The notes under the pieces were generated by a model. It saw nothing but the letters and a program-made list of their open reading frames with translations, was not told the DNA's origin and did not search any database. A program made the position numbers and the translations under genes. Positions 31,329-42,600 of a stretch of 64,000 nucleotides of DNA are shown here, in pieces. Source of the stretch: Stenopsyche tienmushanensis. Taxonomy: Eukaryota; Arthropoda; Insecta; Trichoptera; Stenopsychidae. The stretch's first letter is position 1. Every line of letters starts with the position of its first letter. The stretch is from NCBI GenBank assembly GCA_008973525.1, contig WACJ01000501.1, forward strand, positions 2,666,001-2,730,000. The letters are read 5' to 3'.

Positions 31329-34279
31329 AACTGCTGCAAGTAAACCTGAATGGATGCATCGCGGCCCAGGCACTGCTTGAACGCGAGGTCTACGACACAA
31401 AGGTGGACCTCGCGATAGTCTCAGAACAGTACAAAGACCACACACATGGCTGGCATGCTGACACCAGCCAGAGAGCAGCCGTGTGGATAGCGAACGAGAG
31501 CCTCAAGGTGACCGGACGAGCGGCGGGGAACGGATGGGTCTGGGTGGAGGTGGAGGGAGTGAGGATTTATAGTTGCTACTTCTCCCCCAATACCAACACC
31601 GCAGACTACGACCGACTGCTGCGAGACCTAGAGGATGATGTCTCTACTTCTTCCCTTCCTGTAGTAGCAGCTGGCGATTTCAACGCCAAGTCCATGGCCT
31701 GGGGGTCACCTGTGACTGACCGGAGAGGAATAATCCTGGCAGAGAGCATGGCAAGATTGCGGCTACTCCCTGCCAACCGAGGTCGAAAATGGACATACAG
31801 AAGAGATCCCTACGGGTCGATTATTGATGTCACCTTCTGCGATGAAACAGTAATCGGCAGGGTGAGAGACTGGGAAGTATCAGAAAAATATACGAATAGC
31901 GACCACCAGTATATCACCTACCGATTGGCTGACCAGCGGAGGGGAGGCCGGAAACACCACAGCAAAGGATGGGCGACCAAAAAATTCTGCAAGGACGATT
32001 TCCTCGCTGCGATAGAGACGGGAAAGGAAAGAGCGAAGGAGCACATAACCCAGAGAGGGGCGGAAGAAGCTGTAGAGGAACTCCAAACACTCATAGAGCG
32101 TGGATGTGACGCGGCCATGCCCAGAATACCGAGGGAAAGAGTTAGACCTGGTGTGTACTGGTGGACAGAAGAAATTGCGGAGCAACGGAGAATCTGTCTT
32201 GCCAGTAGACGCAGGGTAACTAGGGCCAGAGTGGCGGAAACCAGAATACAGTGCCAAGAAACTCACAGAGCAGACCGAAGAAACCTGCGAAAAATGATCC
32301 AGGAATCCAAGGCGCGCTGCTGGGAGGAGTTATGCCGTACACTCGACTCTAACCCATGGGGACTACCGTACAAAATTGTGCGGGGGAAACTACGGGGAGG
32401 AAGCGAAATCTGGAACCAACGGCAAACGGAGGACCAAATAAGCCAACTCTTTCCAGACAAATCTCACACTGTTCGGACTGCCGAGAGATACAGAGAAAGG
32501 AGCAGAGACAGCATAGAACCGCCCGCGCCGTTCAGCATAGATGAACTGCAGTATGCAGGTTCGAGGATAAAACCCGGGAAGGCGCCAGGACCGGACGGTA
32601 TGCCTGGCGAGATCATCAAATTGATGGTTGGGGAGTACCCGGAACTAATACTAGACACAATAAATGCCTGCCTAGAGGAACGAAAGTTCGCAAGAAGATG
32701 GAAAACGGCCAGACTGGTATTAGTTCCGAAACCGGGGAAAACTACATTGAGACCGCTGTGCATGCTAGACGGTCTTGGAAAACTCCTCGAAACAATGCTG
32801 TTGAAGAGAATCCAGCCAGGAATCGAACAAAAACTGTCAGATAGGCAGTATGGCTTTAGACCGGGGCGATCCACGCTTGGAGCAATAAAACGTGTAACTG
32901 ATGTCATCCGAGAAGCGTGGAAAGGCTCGGTTAAACAAAGCAAGGACGTTGTGATGGTCACACTGGACATCAAAAACGCCTTCAATAGCGCAAACTGGGA
33001 GTTAATCGTGGGAGCCCTGGAGGAAAAATTTGAAATTCCACAGTATGCAGTCGACCTCGTAAGCGACTATTTCAAAGACCGATATGTCCATCACAACGAA
33101 ACGGACCTGACAAGAAGACTGGAGATGGGCGTCCCGCAGGGGTCGGTTCTGGGACCAACTCTCTGGAACGCACTGTACAACAGTCTCCTAAATATGGCAC
33201 TACCTGCAGGAGCAGAACTCATTGCCTTCGCGGACGACGTTGCACTGCTGGTGACAGCTCGACATCCATGGGAAGTGGAGGCGACGGGCAACGAAGCCCT
33301 CGCCAGAATTCGAGCGTGGATGCGGGATAATCACCTGCAGTTGGCGATTGAGAAAACTGAGGCAATGATATGCAGCAGACGGAGAAGACCGAGGGTCGAG
33401 CAGCTTGTTATTGGAGGACACAAGGTGGAATACAGCAAAACGTTGAGATACCTCGGGATCCTCATGGATAACAAGCTGACCTTTAGCAAACACATAGAAG
33501 AAGCTGCACAGAAGGCACAGAAGGTGGCAGGCGAGCTTGGACGGCTCATGCCCAACATTGGAGGGCCAAAGCCGTGCAGAAGACGTACCATAAACGAGGT
33601 AATACACTCGATCCTTCTGTACGGAGCCCCGATATGGCATGAGTCGCTCAAACGTGACATCAACAGAAAGAAGCTCGCCAGAGTCCAGCGACAGGGAGCG
33701 CTCCGAGTCACCGCAGCGTACAGGACAGTGTCTGAAGACGCGGTGCTGGTGATTGCTGGAATACCGCCGCTGGACCTCCAGGCAAAGAAGAGGGCCTTGG
33801 ACTACGAAGATCCTAAAAATCGCAACGAACATGACCAGAAACTGAGGGAAGCCTGGCAACGGAGATGGGATCAGTCCAGCAAGGGAAGATGGACCCATCG
33901 ACTTATCCCGGTCATAAGTCGATGGAGGGCCCGGGAACACGGTGAAACAACCTACCGCTTGACGCAGGCGCTCACTGGGCACGGATGCTTTGGTGCGTAC
34001 CTGAAGCGGATTGGCAAAGAACCATCCGCTACGTGCCAACACTGCCAAGCGGAGGTCGACGACGCAGAGCACACCATCATTGGCTGTGAGGCTTGGGCAC
34101 CCCAGAGAGAACTGCTGAAACAAGCACTCGGGGTGGCCGAGCTAAATATCGACAACATGGTCCACAGCATGATGGAAAGTAAGAAGAACTGGGACCTTTG
34201 GCGCGACTACGTAGAAGACATCATGAGCGCCAAAGAAGACAGTGAAAGAGAGAGGCGCAGGGCGCCTCTCCAACAATAG
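31280..34279 (+). CDS. LINE-A ORF2: endonuclease / reverse transcriptase
   Basis: 999 codons, uninterrupted. The first codon taken is GTG, and the frame is open further upstream inside ORF1, so translation probably depends on coupling or frameshifting; the exact start is unknown. Endonuclease: LLQVNLN near residue 20, SEQY near 48, GDFNAKS (132-138), SIIDVTF (D183), SDHQYI (D208/H209), a complete APE-type catalytic set that nicks target DNA. Reverse transcriptase: VPKPGK, QYGFRPGRST, TLDIKNAFN, GVPQGSVLGP and the active site FADDVAL (650-656), then YLGILMDNKLTFSKHI. C-terminal CX2CX8HX4C finger from C919. All key residues are present, so the enzyme could be active if expressed. Its length is normal for the clade. 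Confidence 0.95.
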   Translation: MLRDAKIPPEGAKKSLKLLQVNLNGCIAAQALLEREVYDTKVDLAIVSEQYKDHTHGWHADTSQRAAVWIANESLKVTGRAAGNGWVWVEVEGVRIYSCYFSPNTNTADYDRLLRDLEDDVSTSSLPVVAAGDFNAKSMAWGSPVTDRRGIILAESMARLRLLPANRGRKWTYRRDPYGSIIDVTFCDETVIGRVRDWEVSEKYTNSDHQYITYRLADQRRGGRKHHSKGWATKKFCKDDFLAAIETGKERAKEHITQRGAEEAVEELQTLIERGCDAAMPRIPRERVRPGVYWWTEEIAEQRRICLASRRRVTRARVAETRIQCQETHRADRRNLRKMIQESKARCWEELCRTLDSNPWGLPYKIVRGKLRGGSEIWNQRQTEDQISQLFPDKSHTVRTAERYRERSRDSIEPPAPFSIDELQYAGSRIKPGKAPGPDGMPGEIIKLMVGEYPELILDTINACLEERKFARRWKTARLVLVPKPGKTTLRPLCMLDGLGKLLETMLLKRIQPGIEQKLSDRQYGFRPGRSTLGAIKRVTDVIREAWKGSVKQSKDVVMVTLDIKNAFNSANWELIVGALEEKFEIPQYAVDLVSDYFKDRYVHHNETDLTRRLEMGVPQGSVLGPTLWNALYNSLLNMALPAGAELIAFADDVALLVTARHPWEVEATGNEALARIRAWMRDNHLQLAIEKTEAMICSRRRRPRVEQLVIGGHKVEYSKTLRYLGILMDNKLTFSKHIEEAAQKAQKVAGELGRLMPNIGGPKPCRRRTINEVIHSILLYGAPIWHESLKRDINRKKLARVQRQGALRVTAAYRTVSEDAVLVIAGIPPLDLQAKKRALDYEDPKNRNEHDQKLREAWQRRWDQSSKGRWTHRLIPVISRWRAREHGETTYRLTQALTGHGCFGAYLKRIGKEPSATCQHCQAEVDDAEHTIIGCEAWAPQRELLKQALGVAELNIDNMVHSMMESKKNWDLWRDYVEDIMSAKEDSERERRRAPLQQ

Positions 34280-34469
34280 AATAGGGCCACCAAATGGCTA
34301 GACTACCTGTCACCCTTGAAGCAATGTGATAAACAATACCAGGGGGACAGAGGAGACCAAAGGGAGCGGTTTAGTGAGTAGGCACGGCTGGCCAACATCC
34401 CTTATGGAAGTTGTATCAATACCAGCGTGAATCTCACACTCAGTCTTTGGAAGATTCCGCGCCCACAGG

Positions 34470-34513
<44 letters not shown>
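34280..34513 (+). other. LINE-A 3' UTR and poly(A)
   Basis: About 190 bases ending CGCGCCCACAGG, then A from 34470 to 34514. The same CCCACAGG/CTTCCAC-plus-A end occurs at 22.28 and 46.33 kb, confirming the family 3' end used for priming. Confidence 0.9.
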
Positions 34514-34518
<5 letters not shown>

Positions 34519-34815
34519 TGTGCGAAAGTAGCCTTGTCGGTTTACTCATCAAATGCACCTGGGGTGGCCCAGCTAACATGAGTTGGGTGCGCAGGTCACC
34601 CTGTGCTGCGCACCCATAAAGGAGTATGTGGAATAGCCGATTACAGTAGTTAGTGTAGACTGTGTCAAAGGCTCACCACTATCTTCAACAGCCTAGGCAT
34701 ACAGGGGAGAACGGTTTTATGCTGTTAGAATGCTAACTTGTCTCCGTCGTGGCTAGGTACCACAAATGACCGAACTGATACGAATACCATGGGGAAGGGG
34801 TAGCCCCTTATACAA
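34514..34815 (-). repeat. RepX copy, right part
   Basis: It resumes the RepX sequence with AGAGGTGTGCGAAAGTAGCC, then CAGCTAACATGAGTTGGGTG, GCGCACCCATAAAGGAGTAT and CAACAGCCTAGGC, matching 17795-18050, and ends near GGGGAAGGGGTAGCCCC. Confidence 0.8.
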
Positions 34816-34819
34816 AATC

Positions 34820-36225
34820 GGACATTTCATATGAAAGCACCTTAATATTGATTTAAATGATCTTAAATGACATATATTTAATATAACGTTATTTATTCGA
34901 CTCGCCATCAAAGTGAAAGCCTTATTTGCATTTTAATTGAATAATAAATTACTTCAAGCGTCAACGCTAAAAAATCCTCAGTCGCTCCGATTTGCTTACG
35001 AAATAATGCAAAAACCCTATTCCAAAAATTTACCTTATGTAAAACCAATATCAAAACTCACTTCCATCCAGTCGCATCCACATTTTGTGGATGAATCGCA
35101 TTGGATCGCTGGAATCCAAATGCAATGGATGTACATTATGCATTCCGAACCCACCGGATTCTGGATGTGTGACACAATTCGAAGCCGTCGAAAGCCTTCC
35201 ATAACACGAGCATCCTTCGAAAGTCGGTTTATTTTTCTACTACCAAAATATTTGTCTAGCAAGCCGAATTCTGGATGAAGTTTCCTTTTTGGGAAACTTG
35301 TACTTTATTCGATATTCACGAGATAAAACTTATGCCGCAACTCTGCCGTCTATATTGATTTTATTACCGAATGTTTGGAGCGGCTAGAAAAAATCCCCCC
35401 TCTAATATAACGGGAATCTTTTCAAATGGGATGTTGGCTCAACCCTTTTAAAACTTATTTCTGCCATTTTCATTTAAAATATACTTTGCATAATGTCTAC
35501 TAACTCTTATCGGCTTTGGCTCTGTATTCTCGGATACGAAATGTATTTGGGTCGCCCAGTTTTGCTAACTAGTTAAACTTCGTTGCTGGAGCTTAAATCC
35601 AATATTTACAATATAGAATCAATCATGATTGGTTATCAAATAAGCACGCGTTACGTGTTTGTATGTACATAAAAATATTGACACGTTGATGATTGGCGAT
35701 CATAGTTATTCGGCATACGTGAATATTAATACAATTTTTGAGCGTAATTTAAATGTAATATTGAATACAAATCGACTTTATTTACGTGGATAAATATATT
35801 TGTAAAATTATCTACGTACTAGAATTATCTAGGCGGAAACATGCGACGACTTCTCTATCAGAAGAGTTTACTGTAACTTAACAAAATGGCCGACAAACGC
35901 GCGGAACCAAACAAATTCAAAAGACAATTATATTGATAGAAGGATTTCATTGTTCATATTCAATATCATGTAAATCGAGGATCATATTTATAACAATAAT
36001 ACACAATTATGAATACTTTTAAATGCTACTATAATTATTTTTGCAAATCCACTTACTTATAGGTAATAAGCCATATAAGGCCCACAGGCCATAAGCGTCT
36101 ATAGTCGCAGGTCTCATATATTAATTTTGGTTGCTATATACTTAAATTATATTCATTTTTGACGTCAATGGGTTCGTCCAGAAATATTTGTTGATTCAAT
36201 TTGATATGTATTCTGGTTTATATAT
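34820..36225. other. No recognisable feature
   Basis: AT-rich; the overlapping plus and minus frames near 34.94-35.28 kb have no motif and are not called. Confidence 0.4.
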
Positions 36226-36227
36226 AC

Positions 36228-37015
36228 TCAACCTCTTTTTGTGCGATTTCGAAGTTATGCGGTTTTTTTTAAATCACTTTTTTATTTCATAAAGAGTACA
36301 TATCGAGATATTTTGGATAAAATAGGAAATAAATAACCAACACTAACCAAAATTTGGAAAAAAATATAATTTGGGACTGTGTAAATTATATTACATCTGC
36401 TATTGCTGAATGACGACCACGCCCTTTATCCTGGTTTAGATTTTTGAAAAAAAAATTTTTTTTTGCATTGTTTCAATGCTTAGACTTTTAAAAATACATT
36501 CTCCAAATGAACTTCCAAAATTCCCACTACTTATGGAGTTATAACTTTTTTAGTGACGCGTCAACTTGGCCGGTCCTACCATAATTAAATCTTTTAACGC
36601 GTTTTTCTCGAAACAATTATTTTCAACGCGGTTGACATCGTATACGTCGGGTACGAATCTTTTCTATATAACTCACTATTATTCCTACCAGATTTATGTC
36701 AAAATGTATGTTTTAACTATTTAAAAAAAATAACAATACTGTGACAAAATAAAGCCAAAAAATGATTTTGAGACATCAGATATCAAACAACCTTAAAAAT
36801 TAACTAATAATACAAGACGTCCTTTAAATGTTTAAAAGTCCTTTAAAATTATTTTTTAATTACCTTATTGTTTTCTTATATTTTTATTAACTTTTTTATG
36901 CGATTTTGGATATATTTTTTATAGCTGTTTCAAAGTTATGCGGTTTTTAAAATCGATGGAATGCATTTTCATTTTTTCTATGTATGTCATAGCTTTTTTG
37001 TGCGACTTTCCGCGG
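36228..37015. repeat. Pogo/Tigger-like motif region
   Basis: TTTTTGTGCGATTTCGAAGT plus TATGCGG at 36236-36265 and AAAGTTATGCGG...TTTTTTGTGCGACTTTCCGC at 36940-37010 bracket AT-rich DNA. The wording resembles 7.4-7.75 kb. I cannot show inverted termini, so the class is a guess. Confidence 0.3.
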
Positions 37016-37079
37016 AACGCATCTATCGCTCAAGTGTATAAGAAATTTGAATTGAAAACCCTTAAATTTTGATGACGAT

Positions 37080-37470
37080 ATATTTGAGAACCATTTTGGA
37101 AACATATCCTCGATTAAGTATTGAAGAACATTGCAGAGGATGCATTTACTGTGATCGATATCTCAAGAACATATAAAATGTATCAGGAAGATCGATTCGA
37201 TTGGTTGTTCGGATGCCGCACGAACTGTCCGAGGATAACAAAAGAGAGCGACGAAACACATTCAAAATTTTGTTGTCAAGACAAAAAGTTCGTCCCTTTT
37301 TGCATTAAATTGTGAGTGAGGTTGAAAACAAGATTGTTTATAATAAAATAGGTCATAAACATCAATGGTTGTTGCTTAAACTATTTTCAACTCCGAAACC
37401 TGGATTGACGACCCACAAGATTATTTGATGGGATATTCAAGGAATTTTTTTTTTTCAACAGCTAAACGAT
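37080..37470 (+). pseudogene. Mariner transposase fragment (second mariner lineage)
   Basis: In one frame from about 37213 it reads RMPHELSEDNKRERRNTFKI, then LLSRQKVRPFLH, stop, IVSEVENKIVYN, GHKHQW and FSTPKPGLTTHKII, stop, WDIQG. This is the mariner segment from the WVPHEL linker through the first catalytic Asp region to the second strand. The family TGDEKW is replaced by SEVENK, so the first Asp is lost, and two stops interrupt it. The rest of the catalytic domain does not follow. I found no TIRs. Confidence 0.85.
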
Positions 37471-37479
37471 CGGCAAAGA

Positions 37480-38540
37480 CTTTTCGGTACATCTAATATT
37501 CTAATAGCAAACATCTTTATTTTATGTACATTTATAGAGAAAACTCCCGAGGATCATGTTATACATTTTCAAATCAATATCGTAAGAATATAGTTCAAGG
37601 CTCAATGTCCTGATGTTCTTAATTTATGTCCCCCCCAAAATTAAAAATTAATCATGGAGCGATTCTCTCAAATTAATTATTAACAATCTCGACACAGTCG
37701 TAATTACGTTCCATTATTAAATTCCATGTAAAAACTTGTAAGATTTAACGTAATTACGAGATCGCAATTTTATTTTCGGTTTGTATTATTTTAATTTATT
37801 TTAATAACTTTTGTAATGATTAAGGCTTTTAATGAAACCTTTATTCATACTCCCCATTGCTAGGCAGCGAGTCGTAGCGAAATTGAATTAAAAATTTTCA
37901 GACTGAAAGCTTTTCGCTGAAAATTCAATAGCGAAATTATTTTCGCTTTAAAAAGGCATGTGACAAATTTCAGCAGCAAATCTGTTTTTTCGCCTGGACC
38001 CGACATCATTTTATATTTTTCCCCGATCGCATTATTACATCCCCGAATGTACATAAATCATACGATGATGCGAAGGTCTTAGACGATATGACATGTATTC
38101 AGTTATTTAATTAACAGGGATCAGACAATACACACATGGTCAATGTCCCGAGCGCTGATTCCTTGTCTCCCGATTGTTCATCTCCCATGGTAATGGTCGT
38201 TGACAGACTAAATTAGCCTGTCAGAATTGTACGATTACCTGTTTTGGAAAATTATCCGACCAGGCTAATGAAACCCTATTTGGTTCCCTATGAAATCAAT
38301 ACCTGTCAATACAATGCGTTGTATTTGTTCGACAAACATCCCGCTCGTCGTGTTTTTACGGAATAGGAGTCATGTTTTTATTTTGATTTGACCTTTGAAT
38401 GAATCGTACGGCTTGTATTGTAATTATCTGATGTCAGCCATTTTGATTACAGACAGAGAACGCCATCTGAGTCGAGACAATTAACCATCGACATAATGAT
38501 TTGTGCTTCAATCATGGAGGTAGTTATCATTGATCGTATA
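37480..38540. other. No recognisable feature
   Basis: AT-rich sequence; the 37860-38054 minus frame has no motif. Confidence 0.4.
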
Positions 38541-38542
38541 AA

Positions 38543-39141
38543 CAAGGGTCATCCAGAAAATAAGGCTATAACATTTATGTAGTATAGCTTAATAAAAGCT
38601 TAGTAAAAGCTTCTCCCTTTTGTGTAAAACAACTCAAAAATTCTTGTGAACTTTCTGGGCACCCATGGAGCACACAACTTCTTTTAACCAATTTTTTCTA
38701 ATACAATATCAACAAGGAGACTTCGAGAAATATCAGCAAATTCTTCGTGAAGATCGTCTAGTATCACACGGCGGTCATTTCGCACTTATTCTATAAATTT
38801 TTGCACAAATTCGCCAGAAATCACTGATGGTCTCCCTTTAATTGCCTCGTATTGATTATCAGTACAACCTTCTCTGAACAACCTAAACCACATCGTGAAA
38901 TGTTTTCGACTCATCACATCACTACCATAAACTTCCACAAGCTTCCGATGGATATTCGTGGCGGTATTGTTGTGCAAAATCAAAAACGGATGATTTCGCA
39001 TGGACCGAAGATGACAGGAGTGCGCGACGATCTCACCGTTGGAAGAATTTAACGTGACTGAACAAAATGGCTGATGAAAATGGATGCGGAACCAAACAAA
39101 TTGCCAAGTGCACCAACTTCAAACTTTCTGCATGACCCTCG
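38543..39141 (-). mobile_element. Deleted mariner (Mos-type HTH), short copy
   Basis: The left end CAAGGGTCATCCAGAAAATA and the right end, reverse-complemented, CGAGGGTCATGCAGAAAGTT form the TIRs. TA follows the right end (39142-39143); AA sits at the left where TA is expected. The interior keeps only the HTH part of a transposase. It is the same family as 42014-43074 and 61.7-62.67 kb. Confidence 0.75.
38786..39001 (-). pseudogene. Mariner HTH-domain remnant
   Basis: The frame reads HRKLVEVYGSDVMSRKHFTM, WFRLFREGCTDNQYEA and KGRPSVISGEFVQKFIE. This is the Mos1/SETMAR-type N-terminal DNA-binding domain (V-VYG--V-S---...W---F-EG...GRPS-I...V---). It continues after a stop into RNDRRVILDDLHEEF and is then truncated. 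Confidence 0.85.
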
Positions 39142-39144
39142 TAA

Positions 39145-39465
39145 CACAAGTAGCTCCAATTAAAAATATAGCACTCAGAGGTCTTAAACGACTTTTAAAT
39201 TTATATAAATTATCTTTCTTAATGCCTCGAAAGCCTTGAAGCTTAAGACTATCCTATAAAATTTTATTAAAAACATCCAATATTAATTTTACTTCAAAAT
39301 TTAAAGCGATGCAATTTTAAAGATCTTAACGAGAATTATTATGCAATTTATGTCTGGATTCAACCATAAAGCTCTAATGTTATAGTATTTAAGTGAAAAC
39401 GTTTAGAAAATAAAGTAATATTCTCCTAGCAACTAACTTGTGTAATTTGATTCGACAATATGTAT
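39145..39465. other. No recognisable feature
   Basis: Short AT-rich spacer. Confidence 0.4.
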
Positions 39466-39469
39466 ACTA

Positions 39470-39838
39470 TTAGGGCGTACCACATGAACGTTCGAAATTC
39501 TAAATTGAGTCCTCGGGTGGCTCCCCGCTCCCACGCACTCATCGATCGATTCAATCTGGCTGCGGGACGGACGTTCTCCCGCAGTCAAGGTCAACCAACG
39601 ATTCCTCTCGACTCCCGCCTCCTGCGCGTCACTATCTAACCGGCAACGGTACACGCACAAGAAACTATCGGTCGGTAATTGCAGATGCAATATCTCCACA
39701 GTACCACAGAAGATGTCGCTATTAAAATAGCACATTGCACCTAAAGAGAGACGGAAGATGCCGCTGTTAATCTGGCGAATTAAATCTGCTCAGATTAACA
39801 GCGCAATTGCATGGGGAAGAAAATTCATCCAAAATACA
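39470..39838 (-). repeat. LTR-2 relic with its TGTA start
   Basis: It contains the TCTGGCTGCGG...TTCTCCCGCAGTCAAGG block, ACCGGCAACGGT, GTCGCTATTAAAATAGCACA and GCTGTTAATCTGGCGAATTA, ending with CAGATTAACAGCGCAATTGC then ATGGGGAAG. The minus-strand start TGTATTTTGG aligns base for base in length with the TGTAGCGTGG start at 62087. Confidence 0.75.
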
Positions 39839-39839
39839 C

Positions 39840-40160
39840 TTACTAATATTAATAAATCACATAAATCGAGAAAATGTTACAAAAAAGTAACATCTAGGCG
39901 TCATATTTGAGAGAGTGAGACCTTAGTGAGACCCTAACTGCGAGACTTCCCGACAGAGCCGTAATTAGGGTATGAAGCGCCAGTGGCAAGGATCCATCTT
40001 ATTAAAGTTAACTAATGCAATATATTAAATACTATTATAATGTATGTTTTAAAATTATATATAAAGACCCGAAAGTACCCGAACTAACGTATAGATAGCG
40101 GTTATTGTTGTAAACAAAATACTACGATAGTGTCTAGACTCTACGTTGCTTCCGTGATCA
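39840..40160. other. No recognisable feature
   Basis: No paired repeat or frame. Confidence 0.4.
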
Positions 40161-40164
40161 AATA

Positions 40165-40345
40165 GATCAATAGAAAATGCCGCAAAAAGCCTTAAAAGAG
40201 GATGGAGCGGCCACAAGATTTGTATGTTCAATCGGTCCGCTTTTCGGACCGATTGAACATTGATATTGTTGTCTTTGTTTTATTGCGGGCTTATGCCAGC
40301 TGGGTCGACCTAATGTTCAAGCGATGACGAAGAAAAGAGAGATTA
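40165..40345 (+). repeat. RepH copy with perfect 16-bp hairpin
   Basis: AAAATGCCGCAAAAAGCCTT / AAAAGAGGATGGAGCGGCC leads into ATGTTCAATCGGTCCG, loop CTTTT, and its exact complement (arms 40224-40239 and 40245-40260). It is followed by TTTATTGCGGGCTTATGCC, shared with 49.83 kb. Other copies: 49640, 53225 and 53760. Confidence 0.65.
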
Positions 40346-42010
40346 AAGGACGAAGGACGTCTAATATAAGGAATTCTAGTCCCGTCATATAAATAAGGAT
40401 AATTTGTCAGACAATAGGGACAATCAGAAGTCTTAATTCACGAAATTAAAACGTAGCCCTACACTATGGTTAAGGTAAAATATAATGATGTATCTCATAA
40501 TGAAATGCGCCTTTTTATATTTTGACTACAAATGCCATCAGAATATAAGTATTTTGCCAACATTGTTATAAATGAGTATATTTTTACACATTTATCGAAA
40601 CGCATTTTATTCTGAGACACGCTCCACATTTCATGTTAATCTAGCACCACGTCTTCGTGTATAAAGCAGCAACTTTATTATCTATTCTGATATGAAATTC
40701 GGTTTCGGAATATTTCAATTTCGAAATAGATTTTTTAATTTCAGCCGGGGATGGCGTGTCGCAAAATAGATGCGCCATAAGCTGGAGCCACGCCGGCGAA
40801 ATTTTTAATATGACAAATTCTTACAAGGCCAACATACATCAAATTTACTTGATAGCATCGGAAGAGCATGAAGGTACATCCGAGGAATCCTGAGAAGGAT
40901 AGTAGTGTAATTACAGAAAACTGGGAGAACGCCCGGAGCGTTGCCGTCGAAAATACAAAGACCTGAAAATATAAGAAATTTTTCACGGACGAAAAAATAC
41001 TCCACGAGGGGGCGGTGGGGTGAGAAGACAAGCACCTGAGTTATGAAAAGTATTTCCTTTAATTAACTAGAGACTTTTCTGCTCGTAATTGAGATAGAGT
41101 CCTTCCCCGACGCTTCATATTCAAATATTACGCTTACATTAAAGTAGCATATTAAAGGAGGCCGATCTAAATTTATCGGCTTCATAATTGGGTAGGACGT
41201 AAGGCTTCAGCAGGAAATGGCTTTGACGTTTACATTGCTCCCAAGATTTTTTATCCGCGATAAAAGCACACTTCATTAGGAAAAATTGATATTGAGCGCA
41301 GCGCCGAGACGTGCTGGGATACAAACTAATTAAAATCTCTCAAAATAAATTATTTCCTCGCGTAAAATCAAACGAAAACAGCATTGATTCCGCCTTTGAT
41401 CTATTTATAAGCGCTTTGAACAAGAGGGCTTAAATACTTGAAATGCGCCTATGAAAACGAATAATGCAACCGACGCCGCGCGAAGACAATACAAATGCTT
41501 TAAGCGGGCGCGCATTTTCAATACAATGGGCCCGATTATCCATTGAAAAGCGACGTGTCATCAACAATGTACTTAATACCCGAGCACACGACGTAAAAAT
41601 TTAGCTTTTTTTTAACGTCGAAGGCTCTCTTGGTTTCGCTGGAAATATTTTTATAAACGCCCGATTTGATCTCGACTGAAAGCAATTGCAGTTAGCCGTG
41701 GCAAACCGATCTTGTTAAGACGGTTTCATCCGATAATCCTCAAGTTGCTTCCCGGCTGGTCCGTACCCTGATTAAGTTTGTCGGTCCACTGCTTTTGTGA
41801 CTGACTAACGATCCTAATGGCATTTGATCGAATCGATTTCAACCTAAAATATACTATCCAATCTGATATTCTCGATGGTAAAATGTAGCACCGGTGTGTA
41901 CCATCGAGAGATAGCACACACCCTTTCCTATCGTAATTGGCGTAAACAACAGCGCCTGAGATATCTCATAAAATAAAATAAATACTAATAAAAAATATAT
42001 ATTCGGAAAT
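40346..42010. other. No recognisable feature; GC-richer block 40.75-41.7 kb
   Basis: Single-copy-looking sequence. Overlapping minus frames at 40.74-41.03 kb share the same DNA in two phases and have no motif. Confidence 0.4.
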
Positions 42011-42387
42011 ATACGAGGGTCATCTGGAAAGTAAGATTACAAGGACTCCTGAGGCCAGGGATTTTTTTTTTTTTTGTATCCAAGTTGGCCCACCTAGCAT
42101 GTAGAAGGCATCATAACGATCAGTTTGTTTGATACTGTATGATTATCGGCCATTTTATCACAGTAAATTCTTCCGATGGATAGGTGGTCGCGCGCCCCCG
42201 CCACCTCCCGCCAATACGAGATCCGTGCGGTCAATCATCGAAAGTTCGTGGAAGTTTATGGTAGTGATATGATGAGTCGACAATAAGGATTCTGTGTCGA
42301 GACGTCACGAGACAAAAGTCCCGGGACTTTCGCCTAGCCGAAGTCGCCAAAGCCGAGACTTTTAGAATCCCAAGTTGACAACATGCT

Positions 42388-42600
42388 ATGAAGTGGATTA
42401 GGTTTTTCAGAGAAGGCCTTATTGATGCTCAGAATAATGCAAAGAGCGAAAAATCATCAGCGATTTCCGACAAACTTGTGCGAAAAATTGAAGAACAAGT
42501 GCAAAATTACCGCCATTTGATGCTTGACGACCTTCATGAAGATTTTCCTGATATTTGTCAATGTCTCCTTGATGATATTGTGTCTGAAAACTTGTCAGGA
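42388..42600 (+). pseudogene. Mariner HTH-domain remnant
   Basis: It reads MKWIRFFREGLIDAQNNAKS, SSAISDKLVRKIEEQVQ and LMLDDLHEDFPDICQCLLDD, then IVSENLSG. This is the linker between the two HTH motifs and the second HTH of Mos-type transposase. The frame then runs into LTR-2 sequence, so the reading frame to 42789 is a chance fusion. Confidence 0.85.

Larger units (their letters stand above)
30208..34513 (+). mobile_element. LINE-A: R1-clade non-LTR retrotransposon, 5'-truncated, ORF2 intact
   Basis: Bounded by a 12-base target duplication, it has overlapping ORF1 and ORF2, a short 3' UTR and about 45 A at the end. ORF2 begins with an apurinic-type endonuclease domain and ends in a CX2CX8HX4C finger, and ORF1 has three zinc knuckles, the architecture of the R1 clade (R1, TRAS, SART relatives). 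It sits in a dispersed repeat, not in 28S rDNA or telomeric repeats. The 5' end falls inside ORF1 at the duplication itself, so the promoter and ORF1 start are missing. Long clean A tract, undisturbed duplication and intact ORF2 indicate a young insertion. Confidence 0.93.

Noticed and set aside
33200..34123. Long minus-strand frame (307 codons) opposite LINE-A ORF2
   Set aside because: Shadow of the sense coding frame; no motif of its own.
34470..34514. Homopolymer A run as an assembly artefact
   Set aside because: It sits exactly at the LINE 3' end beside the target duplication, as expected for a poly(A) tail.
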